From Schistosoma haematobium (taxonomy: Eukaryota; Platyhelminthes; Trematoda; Strigeidida; Schistosomatidae): DNA of 64,000 nt. The first letter of the stretch is position 1, and each line of letters begins with the position of its first letter. Below are positions 12,740-25,252 of this stretch, piece after piece. The stretch lies in contig NC_067197.1 of the NCBI RefSeq assembly GCF_000699445.3, positions 32,533,809 to 32,597,808 of the forward strand. Reading direction: 5' to 3'. The notes beneath the pieces are model-generated. The model saw only the letters and a program-made list of their open reading frames with translations. It was not told the DNA's origin and searched no databases. The translations under genes and the position numbers were made by a program.

Positions 12740-13588
12740 GTTGTGAAGTCTGTTTGATACTTATAACTATAAATTATTGGGTTTTATTGTCAGGTACTCA
12801 AAAATACAAGCCACTTGAATACTTCTTTGCAACTACTAACTGACTAACATACTTGATTAAATAACCCTGAAGCCGCACCACGTTAAACAACATCATTGGC
12901 AAATTAAAAATACTTGTCGCTCAATATCCAATTAAGGTTTGTAACTCTGTTGAGCAAAATTACTGGCCTGTGAGCTCTATGGAATGTGTCTGGATTACAG
13001 GAGATGTTCCTTTTGCATGAAAATGTTCATTTTCTGGAAATCTGAAGTAAATAATTTTTATGTGAAATTGGATTAACGCGACTAATATTCGTGGTGCAGC
13101 AACTGTAGCTGGTCAAACGTGTGTCAAGCTAAACTCCTATTCTTGTCATGTCTACGGATTTACTCCGATGTCAAATCTAGACAACCGATCAAGTTGAGGA
13201 AATTCTCAAGTAATTTTGTCTATGCTCCTTTAAGTTTTCTTCCAAAGATTTATCCTCAGATACGTTTTCTGATAATAAGAATGTATGATGGAGGTTTTAG
13301 ACAATACAAACTACTCTGGAGTTGCCTTTTCATCTTCAAAAAGATAGGAGACTTCAAAATGAGTTTAACAAGAGGAGGGTTTCCGTTTTTACTTAAGTAT
13401 GTTGAGGTACTGATTCCAATCCAGATCTCTCAATAACTTTGAGAAACAAAATAATTTTTCACAAACACATAAGTTTCTGCTAGCTTTAACGGATACTAAT
13501 ATGTAAAGGCGCTCGGCCAAGCATACTCATCAGCTCAGTGCGTGAACTTAAGTGGGATGTTTCTCTTCCTTCAGATAGTTATTTTGGA
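12740..13588. other. Region upstream of duplicate Sec24 exon 1; no gene recognised
   Basis: Copy of 7687-8535. It would supply a second potential Sec24 promoter. Confidence 0.4.
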
Positions 13589-13592
13589 ATTC

Positions 13593-14784
13593 GCAACCTC
13601 TACTACGTAGCCATGGATATCTAGTCTTAGTGCTATATCTGGACATTTCTAAAGCCTTTGACATGGCTAGCCACGAACTTCTTATAGGTAAGCTCGCATC
13701 TTATGGGGTTCAAAATCCTTTGCTTGCTTGGCTTGATTCCTTTCTCTGCGATCGATAACAAATAGTTAAAATTAACTCTTCATTGTTTAACGCTGTCCCT
13801 GTTAGAAGTGGAGTAATACAAGGTAGTATCTTAGGTCCTTTGCTCTTTTTAGTGTTTATCAATGATATTTGTGAAAGTTTTTGTGTCGGTAAGCCCTTTC
13901 TATATGCAGATGATCTTAAAGTAGTATATTCATTTTCTCCACATGAGCTGAAAAATATGCAAAATTGCATCAGCATGGAGCTTAACAAGGTAACACAGTG
14001 GTGCTTAAAATGGCAACTGGAGCTTAATATGGCTAAATGTGGATGGATATGCTTCGGCGATACATCACTCAACCTAGACATTACCATAAATGGTGAAGTG
14101 CTATCTAGGTTACATACAGTAGTAGACTTAGGGCTTAGATATTCCCAAGACTTGTCGTTTACAGAACATATATTAAAACAGACCTCTAAGTCTCAACGTC
14201 TAATAGGTTACATAACTCGAAATCTTTACAACACTGAGTCACGTATTCTAATGTACAAAGTTTGTGCTCGACCTCTTCTAGAATATTGCACGTTTATTCT
14301 TAGCAGTGCGCTCATAAAGGATAAATTAAGGCTGGGATCAGTACAGAGACGATTTACACTTCGTATTCTTGGAGCTGATTGTACCTTAACTTATAATTCC
14401 AGATGTAATAAACTTGGGGTAGACCCTTTATGGAGGAGGAGACTCAAACTAAATCTTATCTTTTTCTTCAAACTACTTCATAAACTATCGTTTACATCTG
14501 ATCACACGATTCAATATGCAGAAACCTCTCATTATGACATCCGTAATTCCTTGGCACTAGTGAAACAAACTCATTCTAAATCATCTCTTTATATGAATTA
14601 CTTCACCTGTAAATTTTCTAGACTCTGTAATAACCTACCACAACCTATCCGCACGATAAAATCACTCCCATTATTTGTTCGCTGCATCGATGCATACTGT
14701 TCTTCTGAAAATGCATTGAATGGTCTAGCGCCTTTAAGTGTATCTCATTCCACAAGTGATATTTTAGGAACCTTAAATGTTTAG
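13593..14784 (+). pseudogene. Second non-LTR reverse transcriptase fragment, unit 2 copy
   Basis: This is the same element as at 8540-9730, but the 333-residue 3' part (13783-14784) is unbroken. The YADD catalytic box sits at residues 41-44 of that frame. The upstream stop (about 13756) remains, so it is still a truncated relic. Confidence 0.85.
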
Positions 14785-15746
14785 CCATCTTTATTAGTGA
14801 ATTCCCTTAGTAAAACCACCCACTTGCTGTCAATATGTCAACACCGCCCCTAGCAACTTTAACTAATTTGAATAACACAAACAGTATATCACTGTGTCAC
14901 ATGACACACGCATTTAGGTAGACCTGATTGATGTATTTTAATAATTACTTTTTTGTTGTTCCGTGCTCTCTGTTTTCGTTTTAATTTCTCTAGTTGTAGA
15001 TAATTATCATTATTTCGATCTGGCACACGAATTGACCTTAATTACACCGTTCATAAATCAACAGGCTGTTCATTTAAGAAATATAAAAATTCCCGGCTGA
15101 TGCTTTGGATCACTGTAATATATGTACTACTTAAACAACTACTGAACTAGTATACTTAAAACTTTCTTTTATCAGATGTTTGTTCTGCACGTCTAACGTT
15201 ATTACTTATATCAAACTGATCACGCCTGTGAACTGGCGTGAATTCTGTAATTATTATTTTTCAGAATATAAATTATTATTTATTTATTTATATATCGGCA
15301 ATCGAATGTACTTCCCATGACGTAAAGAGGTACAAGAAAATCATCAGAAGATCACTTATTCTGAATTGAGTACATCTTCAAAAGATACTTCGTGGCTTTT
15401 ATTGACGCGCGATTTTCGAACGGGAAGTTTAGTCCTAACGTGATTTGCATTTATCAAACTTTTGCTGTGTTCTTACGCAACAAAAGTACCATTTCAGTTC
15501 TAAAGAATCTATCCTGAGCTATACGTTCGGTAGATTACTTTTTTTGAGTCTCACTATATTAAATAGTTACCTGTGGTTTTGCCTCAGCTTACTATTCGGC
15601 TTTTTTTGTTTTTCACGTATAGACTAGTTTCAGTTTATATCACTCGTTTTGTCCATTTTTGTCCGTTTTCAGTGTGCTTTTTAGTGTTTTTTTAAAAGGC
15701 TTAGGCTCTTGCAAGCATCTATAACATAGTTTGCTTCAACACAGTC

Positions 15747-17210
15747 ATGAAAAACTCATGCAAACGTCCGGGATGCCGTTTTGCTGTCACAACTGACATG
15801 CAGTGCGACGACTGCAAAGGTTGGTTCCACGAAGCATGCACAGATCTGACAGCAACTTCTTACAACAAACTCAGCAAGTCAGACCAAAAGTGGGTATGTG
15901 TCACGTGCAGCACGGACGCAGTTGTCTTGCTGAGTAACATCATTGTCCTACTGACAGGTCTTCGGAACAAGTTGTCAGTTAACTTGGATAACACTAGTAA
16001 AAAATCCGGTCGACAAACAAGAGCGTGTGACGGACTCAAAAATAGGGATGTCGACAGGCATACCAACGATGGAGCATCCATCAACACTAATGACGACGTG
16101 TTGAGGCTCAGCACCATCATTACGTCGACAGTACTAGACTCCCTAAGCAAACTCGGGTCTCCCAGCTCAGGGTCCCTGGACACAACAGTGGTTCCCAAAA
16201 ACCCTGTAGGTGATTCGACCCACGTTAAGAGAGCCCATAAGAACCAGGCATCACCGCCTAAGCCGAGCAACCCAAGTGTTGCTGCACGGAAAATAACTGG
16301 TGAGTTGGTCGCACAGTCTACCCCGAAGACTGTCCGTCCGGTCAATAAAGAGCCCAAGATTCGAAAACGCACACTGACCTCCAAACAACAAGTTATTAAA
16401 CCTGAACTCATCGTGAAACCTGGTAAATTAACAACAGTTCGTGACGATTCTCTCATTATCATGAACCTCGTTGACAATCCTGACCTTCCTCTCAGTCTGC
16501 AGGACAAAAACGACAGGATGCTCTGGAGTGAATTGAACAAGAAGCTTGAACTTCCTAGAATAGAGCCTTTAACGGTCACCCGGCTCACTCGAGGAAAGGA
16601 TTCTAAGCATCTAAATCACCCGAGGCTTCTCCGAGTAACATTTAAGAATGCTACCGACGTAGAGGACGTCTTGCTAGCAAGTCACTTGCTGAAATCAGAT
16701 GGTAACGTAAGAATATTGCCCGACATACCGTACTCTGAGCGCAATATCATACGAAACATCCCTAAAGAATCTCGCGAGAAGTTTTTCCGCGGTAGAAACA
16801 TAATTGTTCAAGGTATACCGGAAAATGCAGACCCTACTCAATCACATTCTGACATCAGGGAATGGAAATTCATCAAACAGTCCTTGAGGCTCAAACACAT
16901 ACTGACTCAGCATGTGACGAGACTAGCCAAGAAGGACGGTGACCCCAGACCCCGTCTAATGAAGATAACCTTCCCATCTTCCCACATGGCGGCTGCAGTT
17001 CTGGAAGCATTTCGTGCTAATAGACGTCGATTGCCACCTGGAATCCACATGCACCCGGATAGGCCATACGAAGTTAGGACCATGAACAAAGGCAAGTTGG
17101 AGCTGACCATTCCACTTGTGGACTGTCTAAACGATAAAAAAACGTGTAAAGGACAGGGCCTACCACCTCGGCAAACCTCATATAGGTGGGCTACCTGTCC
17201 ATTCACATAA
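15747..17210 (+). CDS. CR1-like ORF1 protein with N-terminal PHD-type zinc finger
   Basis: The frame has 487 codons. Residues 5-54 show a C4HC3 pattern: C5, C10, C20, C23, H28, C31, C51 and C54, with Trp49 before the last pair, as in PHD fingers. A Ser/Thr/Pro/Lys-rich linker follows (residues about 80-230), then a folded-looking basic region with FRANRRRLPPGIHMHPDRPY near residues 425-445. ORF1 proteins of this kind are thought to bind element RNA or chromatin. Unit 1 holds a truncated and frameshifted copy. ORF2 begins just after this frame ends and its reading frame stays open upstream into ORF1. Confidence 0.9.
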   Translation: MKNSCKRPGCRFAVTTDMQCDDCKGWFHEACTDLTATSYNKLSKSDQKWVCVTCSTDAVVLLSNIIVLLTGLRNKLSVNLDNTSKKSGRQTRACDGLKNRDVDRHTNDGASINTNDDVLRLSTIITSTVLDSLSKLGSPSSGSLDTTVVPKNPVGDSTHVKRAHKNQASPPKPSNPSVAARKITGELVAQSTPKTVRPVNKEPKIRKRTLTSKQQVIKPELIVKPGKLTTVRDDSLIIMNLVDNPDLPLSLQDKNDRMLWSELNKKLELPRIEPLTVTRLTRGKDSKHLNHPRLLRVTFKNATDVEDVLLASHLLKSDGNVRILPDIPYSERNIIRNIPKESREKFFRGRNIIVQGIPENADPTQSHSDIREWKFIKQSLRLKHILTQHVTRLAKKDGDPRPRLMKITFPSSHMAAAVLEAFRANRRRLPPGIHMHPDRPYEVRTMNKGKLELTIPLVDCLNDKKTCKGQGLPPRQTSYRWATCPFT

Positions 17211-17274
17211 GGTTCATACAGAAAAACAGGACGAAGCTCACGCGTTCCAAATTGAAAGCATAAACTGCTTATAT

Positions 17275-20054
17275 ATGAACGCCGCGAGTCTACCAAACAA
17301 ACTGGATGAACTACGTGAACTTAGCAACGCTAATAAGGCCTATCTGATAGGAATATCTGAAACCTGGATATCTTCTCAGTTCTCGGACCAAGAGTTAGCA
17401 TTACCTGGGATGACTTTGTTCCGCAACGACAGAACAACAGGAATTGGGGGCGGAGTAGCCATATACATAAGCTCTTGCTTGGAGGTGCACCAAGTTCACA
17501 ACCTCGAGTTTAACAATCTTGAGGAATCCATATGGTGCTCTGTAAGATTGTCTAGTACTTCGAGGTGTCTAGTCGGAGTCATTTACAGAAAGCCAACTGC
17601 CGACATCGAGTACGATAGTCGTATGCTGGAAGGACTATCCCGCTCTATCCGTCTCGGTTTCACACACATCCTGATTCTAGGGGACTTTAATCTCCCTAGA
17701 GTCAACTTCGCGGAACACACGTACACTGGAGGCGACAACTCAATTGAAGCTCGGTTCTACAACCTCATCGATGACTTGGGCTTATATGAAAACGTGAGGT
17801 CGGCAACTCGTTGGAGAAACTGTCAGACACCATCGCGCTTAGACTGTGTATTCACTAACGAAGAATTCCTAGTCGACAACCTCTCAATCCTGGCTCCTCT
17901 GGGAAAGAGCGGTCATGCCGTCATAGCCTTCAGTTTTGTCATCAAAACTAAGCTAAGGCATCCCAACAATAATTTGCGTTGGAACTTTAAACGGCTGAAC
18001 GTCCCAGCTCTACATGACTATCTACAACAGGTGGTTTGGGATGTTCACCCTCAAATCGATGTGGATGGTCATTGGGACTTCTTACTGCACACGCTCTTAT
18101 GTGCTACAGACCATTCAGTTCCTCAAACGGCTCCCAAAAGCTGCAAGCCACCTACAGTAATCAAGAACCGTACCCTTCGCCTGCTAAGCCGCAAACGGCA
18201 CTGCTGGGCGGAATACAAACGAACTAATAACGATGGAGCGTATAGGCAATATAAACATACATGGAACATATGCACGAAGGCTATAAGAGAAGACAGGCTT
18301 CAGTACCAGACAAAGCTTATGGACAAATTCGCCTCTAACCCTAGAAGCCTATTCCGTTATGCAGCCTCTCTTCGTCAAGCCAAAACAGGAGTTTCTCAAC
18401 TGCTAGGTCTTAACGGCCCGACCAACAACGATGGCGACGCCGCTAACCTTCTGGCGGCCCATTACTCTCAAACATTTCAACCGGCTGACATCAACTTTAT
18501 TGACGACAGTCTCATCTCCAACTCCACAGGACTTTCTGAAGTGGACCTAAGCGCTGACTTGGTGTTCCGGAAATTGCAGCACTTAAGACTTGACACTTCT
18601 CCTGGCCCGGATATGGTTCATCCTGCCATACTGAGGGAGGCAGCCTCAATCCTGGCAACGCCGCTTAGCGTGATGTTTTCACAAATGCTTAGCCGAGGCA
18701 AATTACCGGAAAACTGGAAGTTGGCTCACATCACACCAATTTTCAAAGGTGGTCGACGCAATGAACCTTCAAGTTATCGGCCGGTGGCTCTTCTGTCATT
18801 ACTTTCAAAACTCATGGAGTCCCTGATATGCGACGGTTTAAATGACTATCTACTGTCCTTAAATTTCTTCTCACCCCAACAGCATGGTTTCAGGAAGGGT
18901 TACTCTTGTATAACCAACCTGCTGACTGCGGTGGACAGATGGACAAGCATCCTCGATTGCAAGGGAAAGGTTGATGTCATCTACCTTGATTTCTCAAAAG
19001 CTTTTGATAAGGTTAACCACATGTGTCTTATCAACAAGCTCAGACGACTAGGTATCAAACCACCCCTAATCGATTGGCTTACTTCATACCTAAAAAATCG
19101 ACACTTTAAGGTTAGGGTTAATTTCACTTTATTTCAGGCTATGGAATGTCCTAGTGGGGTCCCCCAGGGCTCAGTACTAGGGCCTCTTCTCTTCTTGATC
19201 TACATAAATGATCTTCCACAGCAGGTAACGTCAGATTTATTACTTTTTGCCGACGACGTGAAACTTTGGAGAGAGATACGCAACCAAGACGATACACAGG
19301 CACTTCAGGAGGATCTGACTCGACTTCAAAGTTGTGCAGACGATAACGGACTTACCTTTAACACTTCAAAGTGTAAAGTAGTCCATCTGCGACATGTTGC
19401 AAACTACAGTTACAACTTAGGAAACTCCTCTCTAGTAGTATCCCAAGTCGAAAAAGATTTAGGAGTCCTGGTGCCCGATGATTTGAAGTCTTACGCCAAC
19501 TGTGACAAAAATGCCTTCCGAGCAAACCTTGCACTGGTAACGTTGAGGCGCATTTTTGGACAGTTTGACGGAAGAACTTTCCACACAATCTTCAATAGTT
19601 TCATCCGTCCCCATTTAGAGTACGGAAACATAGTACTCCCCCCTCACTCCAAAAGGACAAGGTCACTTTGGAGCGTATCCAGCGGCGAGCCACGAAATCA
19701 GTTCGAGGACTCAAATGTAAGCCTTACGAAGAACGCCTCCGTTCACTAGACCTTTACCCATTAGAATATAGGCGTCTTAGAGGTGATTTATTAATGGCTT
19801 ATAGTAATCTTAACACTTCTGGACATCCTCTTAAACACCTACTTAAGCTTAGTTCGAATAACAACCTAAGGGGTAACACCCAGAAACTGGAAACACAACA
19901 TAGCAAGACGGAATGTAGACACAATTTCTACTCCTTAAGAGTTGTCAAAAGCTGGAATTCGCTGCCAGCCGAGCTGGTCCAAGCGACTTCTCAGGAGTCC
20001 TTCAAGAGGCAACTTGACCTATTCTTAAGGACCAAGAACAGCATCACATTATGA
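17275..20054 (+). pseudogene. CR1-like ORF2: endonuclease and reverse transcriptase, one frameshift
   Basis: The N-terminal APE-like endonuclease shows NAASLPNKLDELR, ISETWI, GGGVAIYI, LGDFNLPRV and SRLDCVF (residues about 1-215). The final SDH motif reads SGH, with Gly at residue 213 (codon 17911-17913). RT motifs follow: FKGGRRNEPSSYRPVALLS, QQHGFRKGYSC, DVIYLDFSKAFDKV, SGVPQGSVLGPLLF and FADD at residues 658-661. The first frame ends at 19749. The conserved C-terminus continues in another frame from about 19655 to 20054 ([13 protein letters not shown] to a final stop). The shift fits loss of one A in the A run at 19651-19654. The Met at 17275 falls after the conserved first beta-strand (INCLY), so translation probably begins upstream without an ATG. 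Confidence 0.9.
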
Positions 20055-20468
20055 TTTACCAATCTCTTTTCCTCTTTTATTGTTAACATACCTAGGTTCC
20101 TGCCTGGAGGATTTGGTGATCCCCTGCTACTAGACACGGAAGCCTGTTAAGCGAAAGCTTCTTCTATTCCGTCCACAACCATTTGAACCATTTTGTAAAG
20201 AGATTTATATTTGGAATTTTCCATAAATATTTCTTTATAGTAATATTATCTACCGAACGGATGTCTAGCGATTGTGAAAAACACAAAAATCAGACATTCT
20301 GTATCGAAATGAGTTAATTTCATTCCAGGCGCTAAAGCAGTTTGTTCAAAGTCAAAAGAAAGTATAATCATTACCTGATCTAACGCCTGAATTCAATACA
20401 AAAGTGTAAACATATTAGCAAACAATCTAAAGATCGAAAAACTGTTTGAAGTTTCACAACGACATTAT
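20055..20468 (+). other. CR1-like 3'UTR and short flank before the palindrome
   Basis: The first 150 or so bases probably belong to the CR1-like 3'UTR. The rest has no recognised feature. Similarity to the palindrome right arm begins abruptly at 20469. Confidence 0.5.
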
Positions 20469-21621
20469 GCGTAACATCTTTGTAATCGTAGTATGCCAAC
20501 TAAGCCAAATCAGAAGTCAAAAATGATGGAGTTCGAAAATACATATGGAACGCTAACGACATACCGAGAAGCTTTTGATCTAGGTAGGTTGGCAGTTAGA
20601 CGGAAAGAGTGCCAAGGCGTATTCACTAGCCATCTGGTGAAGATGAGTGACCGAGCGCCTTCGGCTAGGCACATCCAGTAAAATTAGTACGGTGACCATC
20701 AATGTCGAACATTTACAGTACTAATTCTTTCGGGAATTTATTAGCCGCTACAACTCACTCCCCATCAACTAGGGCTGTGATGACCACAAGACGTGGACGG
20801 TCACAATTTTAAGCTCAACGAGCCTGTCGTTGGTAATCACTTATCTAATAGCTTGCCATGTTCAGCAGTGTCTGGTCGTCCGTCCCTAATATACGGGGCC
20901 ATGTGCTACAACACAACAATGACAAATATCCAATGAAAATTTCTATTCGTCGTTTTTTGTCGCTTCATCCTACAAAATTAAGCCAAAGAAATTTTAAGTG
21001 CGTGTCGAAAAGCACTCGCACGTGAGTAACGACACAAAACGGACGAGAATAAGAAAAGTAGACTGGTATATATATAGAATTGTGGTCTAGTTCGTCATTT
21101 TTATCGCCATAATACTGAACCTAGATTGTGTATTTGTCATCGTGTAATTACCTAATTTTTATGATCTTTTCATGTTAACTGTTGAATAGCCATTTTCCCA
21201 TTTACCACATGTTCAAATTTGTGGATTGTGTGGTTGGTACCAATGCCACTACATACATGCGCACTATTACCATACTGTAATGTAAAAACATTTTTGCATA
21301 ATTATAGTTTTCGCGTTTTCTTAGGAAACAAATATACACACATATGTGAGTATATTAGAAAAAATGATGTTCGTTTTGGGTCTTTTCACAAAGTAATACA
21401 AAAAATTGAAATATAACAAAATGCTGTACAGTGTTCTACGCACAACAATTGTTCAAGTGTTCAGGAAACCTTATCTATTTTCCAGAGCTCGGTCTTTTGG
21501 GCCGGTTGTCAGATATCAGAGTAGTTTCTTCGTGATTATTTATTATCGAGTGATGTATAGTAGTTATGAGGCTCGTGTCGTTCGAGAATATCGTAGGAAT
21601 ATCAACAATATTACGGTTTCC

Positions 21622-23382
21622 CTCTAAATAAACAACATTAAAACGGTAGATGCTGACGTTATCACTTGTTCTATTCTATCGACTATATAGTGTTTAGGTT
21701 AGTGATGTGGAGCTTTGAAAGGTCTTTCGTATACCCTTTCCGAATGGTCGTCGTAATGAGTCGCGACATACAAAATTGTGTGTACTATGTTGTAAGTCGA
21801 GTCGAACGACAACACTCGTTGGCTGCTATCGAGTGGAAACAGGTTTAACCAAACGCCCGGCGTTTTCATCCATGCTTGAGTAGGATTTCGGATCCTCATT
21901 CATTGAGGATGAAGGATCTACGAATACTCCTAGAAGTCGAAATGCCGTTCCCTAATCCAGTTGACCTGCAGTGAATCCAATGTCAGATTTCACTGCATTG
22001 TGAATGCCAAATAAAACGAGCAGAATAGCGTCAAAACACTGTGAAGCATTTACTGCTGAGAGTGAAGCTTTCAACTGTCGGTGAAAGCGTCCTAACAAAC
22101 CGTTCGCTTGTGAATGGAAGGTGGTTGTTCGGATTTGTGTGATTCCTAGTAGTGTAGCAAGACAAAGGAAAAGTCCAGATTCGAACCAGAGTCTACGGTC
22201 TGTAGTGATAGGTGAAGAGCAGTCGAAATTTGCTACTCACCGCTTGTCGAAAGCGCAGGCCACTCTATCAGTAGTAATGTCCTTGATGCTGCTGTTTCTG
22301 GCTATCGCGTGAAGTCGTCTACACAAGTTAAGGCGTAAGAATATCCATTTGAATCTGGTGAGAGTCCTACCAAATCCAGATGAACATGGTCAAAACGAGT
22401 GTCTGGAGTTCTAGATGAGCCTGAGGGATATTTGTCGTGTCTAATCACCTTGAATTTCTGGAAGCTCACACAGATGCGTGCACACTTCATTACGTCTTTG
22501 TTCATACCAGGTCAGGAAACTAGTTATGTGATGAGCATGATGGTTGCTCGAACACCTGTATGCGCAAGGTTGTGCAGCGTATTGAAGACATTGCGTCGAT
22601 CATGTTCCGGCAAGACTGGACGGTCCATACCTTTAGATGTGTCACATTTCAAAGTTTCTTTACTTTTTCCCATGTGTTTAAATACACAGTTCCAAGGTTG
22701 TCGAAGATAACTCGGACTGAACATCAATGTCTTCTTTTGAATAGGGAAGAGCTTGAGAAGGTCGATACCCTGGAAACTGTTCTAACAGGTCATACGAGAC
22801 AAGGCGTCTGCTACTACATTGTTTATCGTTGAAATATGTTTTATATCTGAAATGATCTGTGAAATATAGTCAACTTGTCGAGACTCACGACGAGAATACT
22901 TGTCTGTATTCGGGATTAGAGAAAAAGTAAGCATTCTACAATTCATAAATAGAGCGAATTCCTGACCTTCTATATAAAGGTGAAAGCGGCAACAGCACAG
23001 TACATGGCTTGTGATCCCTTTCTGAAAATGCTATACCTCGATTCAGTGTCGACCGTGTCGAGAATAATGCTGAAAATTGACAGGTGTTGTTTACCCATTT
23101 TCATAAGACTCCTTTGATTGCTGAGTCCGAATAGTCCTCTGAGACATTAATGAGTTCTTTGATGTCCTTGTGTACACGCGTCGTTGCTTTAGCTCTAATT
23201 TCCCTAACTGTGGAGAATGTCGTACAAATCGGTGAATTTTGCATCCCTGCGTGGTTGATCTGTCAAGGGTCTTATGATAGACGGGTAAATTGATGAGAAC
23301 CGTCGATAAAAACTTACCGTGAGCTCAAACGTGCGTAACCGTTTGACTGCGGTCGTTTCTGGGTAATCCAGAATGGCCACTA
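21622..23382 (-). pseudogene. Gypsy/Ty3-type pol remnant, left arm
   Basis: This is the mirror copy of the relic at 40440-42200. The integrase zinc-binding part is readable at 22524-22727 and the start of the integrase core at 22302-22505 (FDHVHLDLVGLSPDS...YALTCVDDFTR). Stops and frameshifts break it throughout. Confidence 0.85.
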
Positions 23383-23637
23383 GTTTGCTCTACAGTAGGC
23401 GAATACCTTGCGCATCAATAGTATTCCTGAATAGGTCCCGTGAGTCAGCTCCGATCTAACATTTCTGAATGTTAACAATAATGTGATGTGTGTAATGTGT
23501 GTGCACATAACCGAACAATCATGTCTCTTTCTTTACAATTGCTTCAGTGAAACGATAGATATTGAATAGAAGTGTGGTTATATATGTAGGGCAAGTGAAA
23601 TGTCACTGAGACCTAGTCAAATCATCCGGCATTTGGG

Positions 23638-23859
23638 TCACTGAATATCAAACAAATCATCGATCCTTGTCAAGATCAAGGACAACCAACGCTCATCAGC
23701 TGGTCGTATGTCATAAACTGGCTCGTACGGTGGTGGGCTCGCTATTTCTTTGTGCTCATTCCTACTAACGTGTTTCCATAATAACGTCCTTTGTGTTATA
23801 CGGTCTTCCAAGCAGCCATAGTACTTTGATACGTCAAAGGAATAATCCTGCAGTGGCAT
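23638..23859 (-). CDS. Unrecognised 73-residue open frame, left arm
   Basis: I do not recognise this protein. The frame is intact in both arms, differing by one residue (Asn34 here, Asp34 in the other). It contains PPPYEPVYDIRPADERW and an acidic C-terminus. It might be a last exon, a transposon fragment or chance. A related but broken sequence lies just outside the right arm at about 43354-43445. Confidence 0.3.
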   Translation of the reverse strand: MPLQDYSFDVSKYYGCLEDRITQRTLLWKHVSRNEHKEIASPPPYEPVYDIRPADERWLSLILTRIDDLFDIQ

Positions 23860-25252
23860 TGGGCCCTAACCACACAATCCTCAAATATGAATACGAGACA
23901 ACTGGGAAAATAGATATTCAAGATCTAACGTGGAGAAAAACCCAACGATGGAGAAGGCGGAAAGAATGAGTTGAATTTATTCCAGTTGATCGGATGGCAT
24001 GGCTCGGCCCCGTAGGCATAGTCGCTCTGTACAACTTGCTGTTACTCATATTAAATATATTGTTCTATCTCCAGCCTGAATGTGTTCTTCATCATATATT
24101 GGTAACTGTTACGATACGATGAGTCAGTGTAGACATTGATGTGACTTCCACGTAAGATCTTATAGATCAGGCAGTTACATCGTAACAAATCTGCAACTTA
24201 AGGATTAGGTCTATTATTAGAGCAGTACTGACATCATAGTGGACCATAATTCTACAATTCACGTTAGATGCTGACCGCGAGGTGTGACTTCGAAGTTGGT
24301 TGGTTCGTCACACCATCCCCATATAACTCGAATATGCCTCCAATAAGTCGATATAAATCATCTACGGTGGTGATCCACATATATAAAGTGTGTCAAATAG
24401 GGAAAGTGCGGTTTTATTTGGTGTTACAAAAATAATTGAATAAACATGTCACAATAAGCCTAGTTGTTGGCGGTAATATATACTGTACAGGATTGCAAAC
24501 GATCCGATAACAGTTAATTAACAAGGGTGTGTGTTCGATAAGGCTGATTTTTACATTGGATAAAATAAAGACTCATGCTTACACCTCCTAGTGTTTGGGA
24601 AATATTTAGTACACCAATTGGGAATGAGTGTTAAAACTGTTGTGCACAGTCAACAATCATACAAAACTAGAGACAGTTTACAACAGTTGGTAACGAGCAG
24701 GAGAAATGTGTACATTTTTCAAATACTAGAAGAAATGTTTCGAAAATATGAATTACGTGTAACATTTTTACGGGTGTGTGTAGAAAAATAGCTTCTGTGC
24801 GTATTTCCTATGGCAATAGTCTTTTGCTTCCCTTCAATTATACATTCATTTTATTCAGTTCTGTGAAGTGTTCTTTGGTTCGAAATAAAATTATTACCTA
24901 TAGATATCTATTATTATGGTTTTGAATTCACAGCTACTTCAACGGCTGCGTTAGTTTTGTTTTACGTAGGCTTTCGTTCTAACAGTTGCCATATTTGTTT
25001 TATCGTGGTCTTTAGTACCCTGAACTGATTAGTTGTCAAGCAAAAAGAAGTGGTCCTACCACGATAAAACAACGCTTTGACCTAAAAAGAATATTGATCA
25101 GTCCATTTTGCCTAAATTCTGAGTAGTTAAACTTATTGAGTCAACTAAATATTACCAAGATCTAGTTGACAGGACTAATTCATTTTCGACTTGAAAATAG
25201 CAATATGGAACACAAGAAAGATCAGCAAAATAATATTTAAATATGAACAATG

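Larger units (their letters stand above)
11849..16904 (+). repeat. Tandem duplication, unit 2 (5,056 bp)
   Basis: This is the second copy of the block at 6796-11848. Unlike unit 1 it runs seamlessly at its right end into the rest of the CR1-like element (ORF1 C-terminus and ORF2), so the right border of the original locus is here. Confidence 0.97.
15660..20210 (+). mobile_element. Nearly full-length CR1-like non-LTR retrotransposon
   Basis: Two large ORFs lie in the order typical of the CR1 clade: ORF1 with a zinc finger (15747-17210) and ORF2 with an APE-type endonuclease and reverse transcriptase (17275-20054). The outer limits are estimated: the 5' end is hidden in the duplicated tract, and the 3' end lies between the ORF2 stop and about 20.2 kb, with no clear tail or target-site duplication seen. 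The element appears non-autonomous because of an altered endonuclease residue and a late frameshift. Confidence 0.88.

Noticed and set aside
15860..16588. 242-residue minus-strand open frame
   Set aside because: It is the antisense shadow of the CR1-like ORF1, with no domain of its own; the plus-strand frame has the zinc-finger pattern.
20493..20681. 62-residue frame mirrored at 43141-43329
   Set aside because: It is present in both arms only because the arms are copies; composition and lack of motifs do not support a gene.
24591..24791. 66-residue frame mirrored at 39029-39229
   Set aside because: There is no domain, signal or related copy outside the palindrome; chance open frame.
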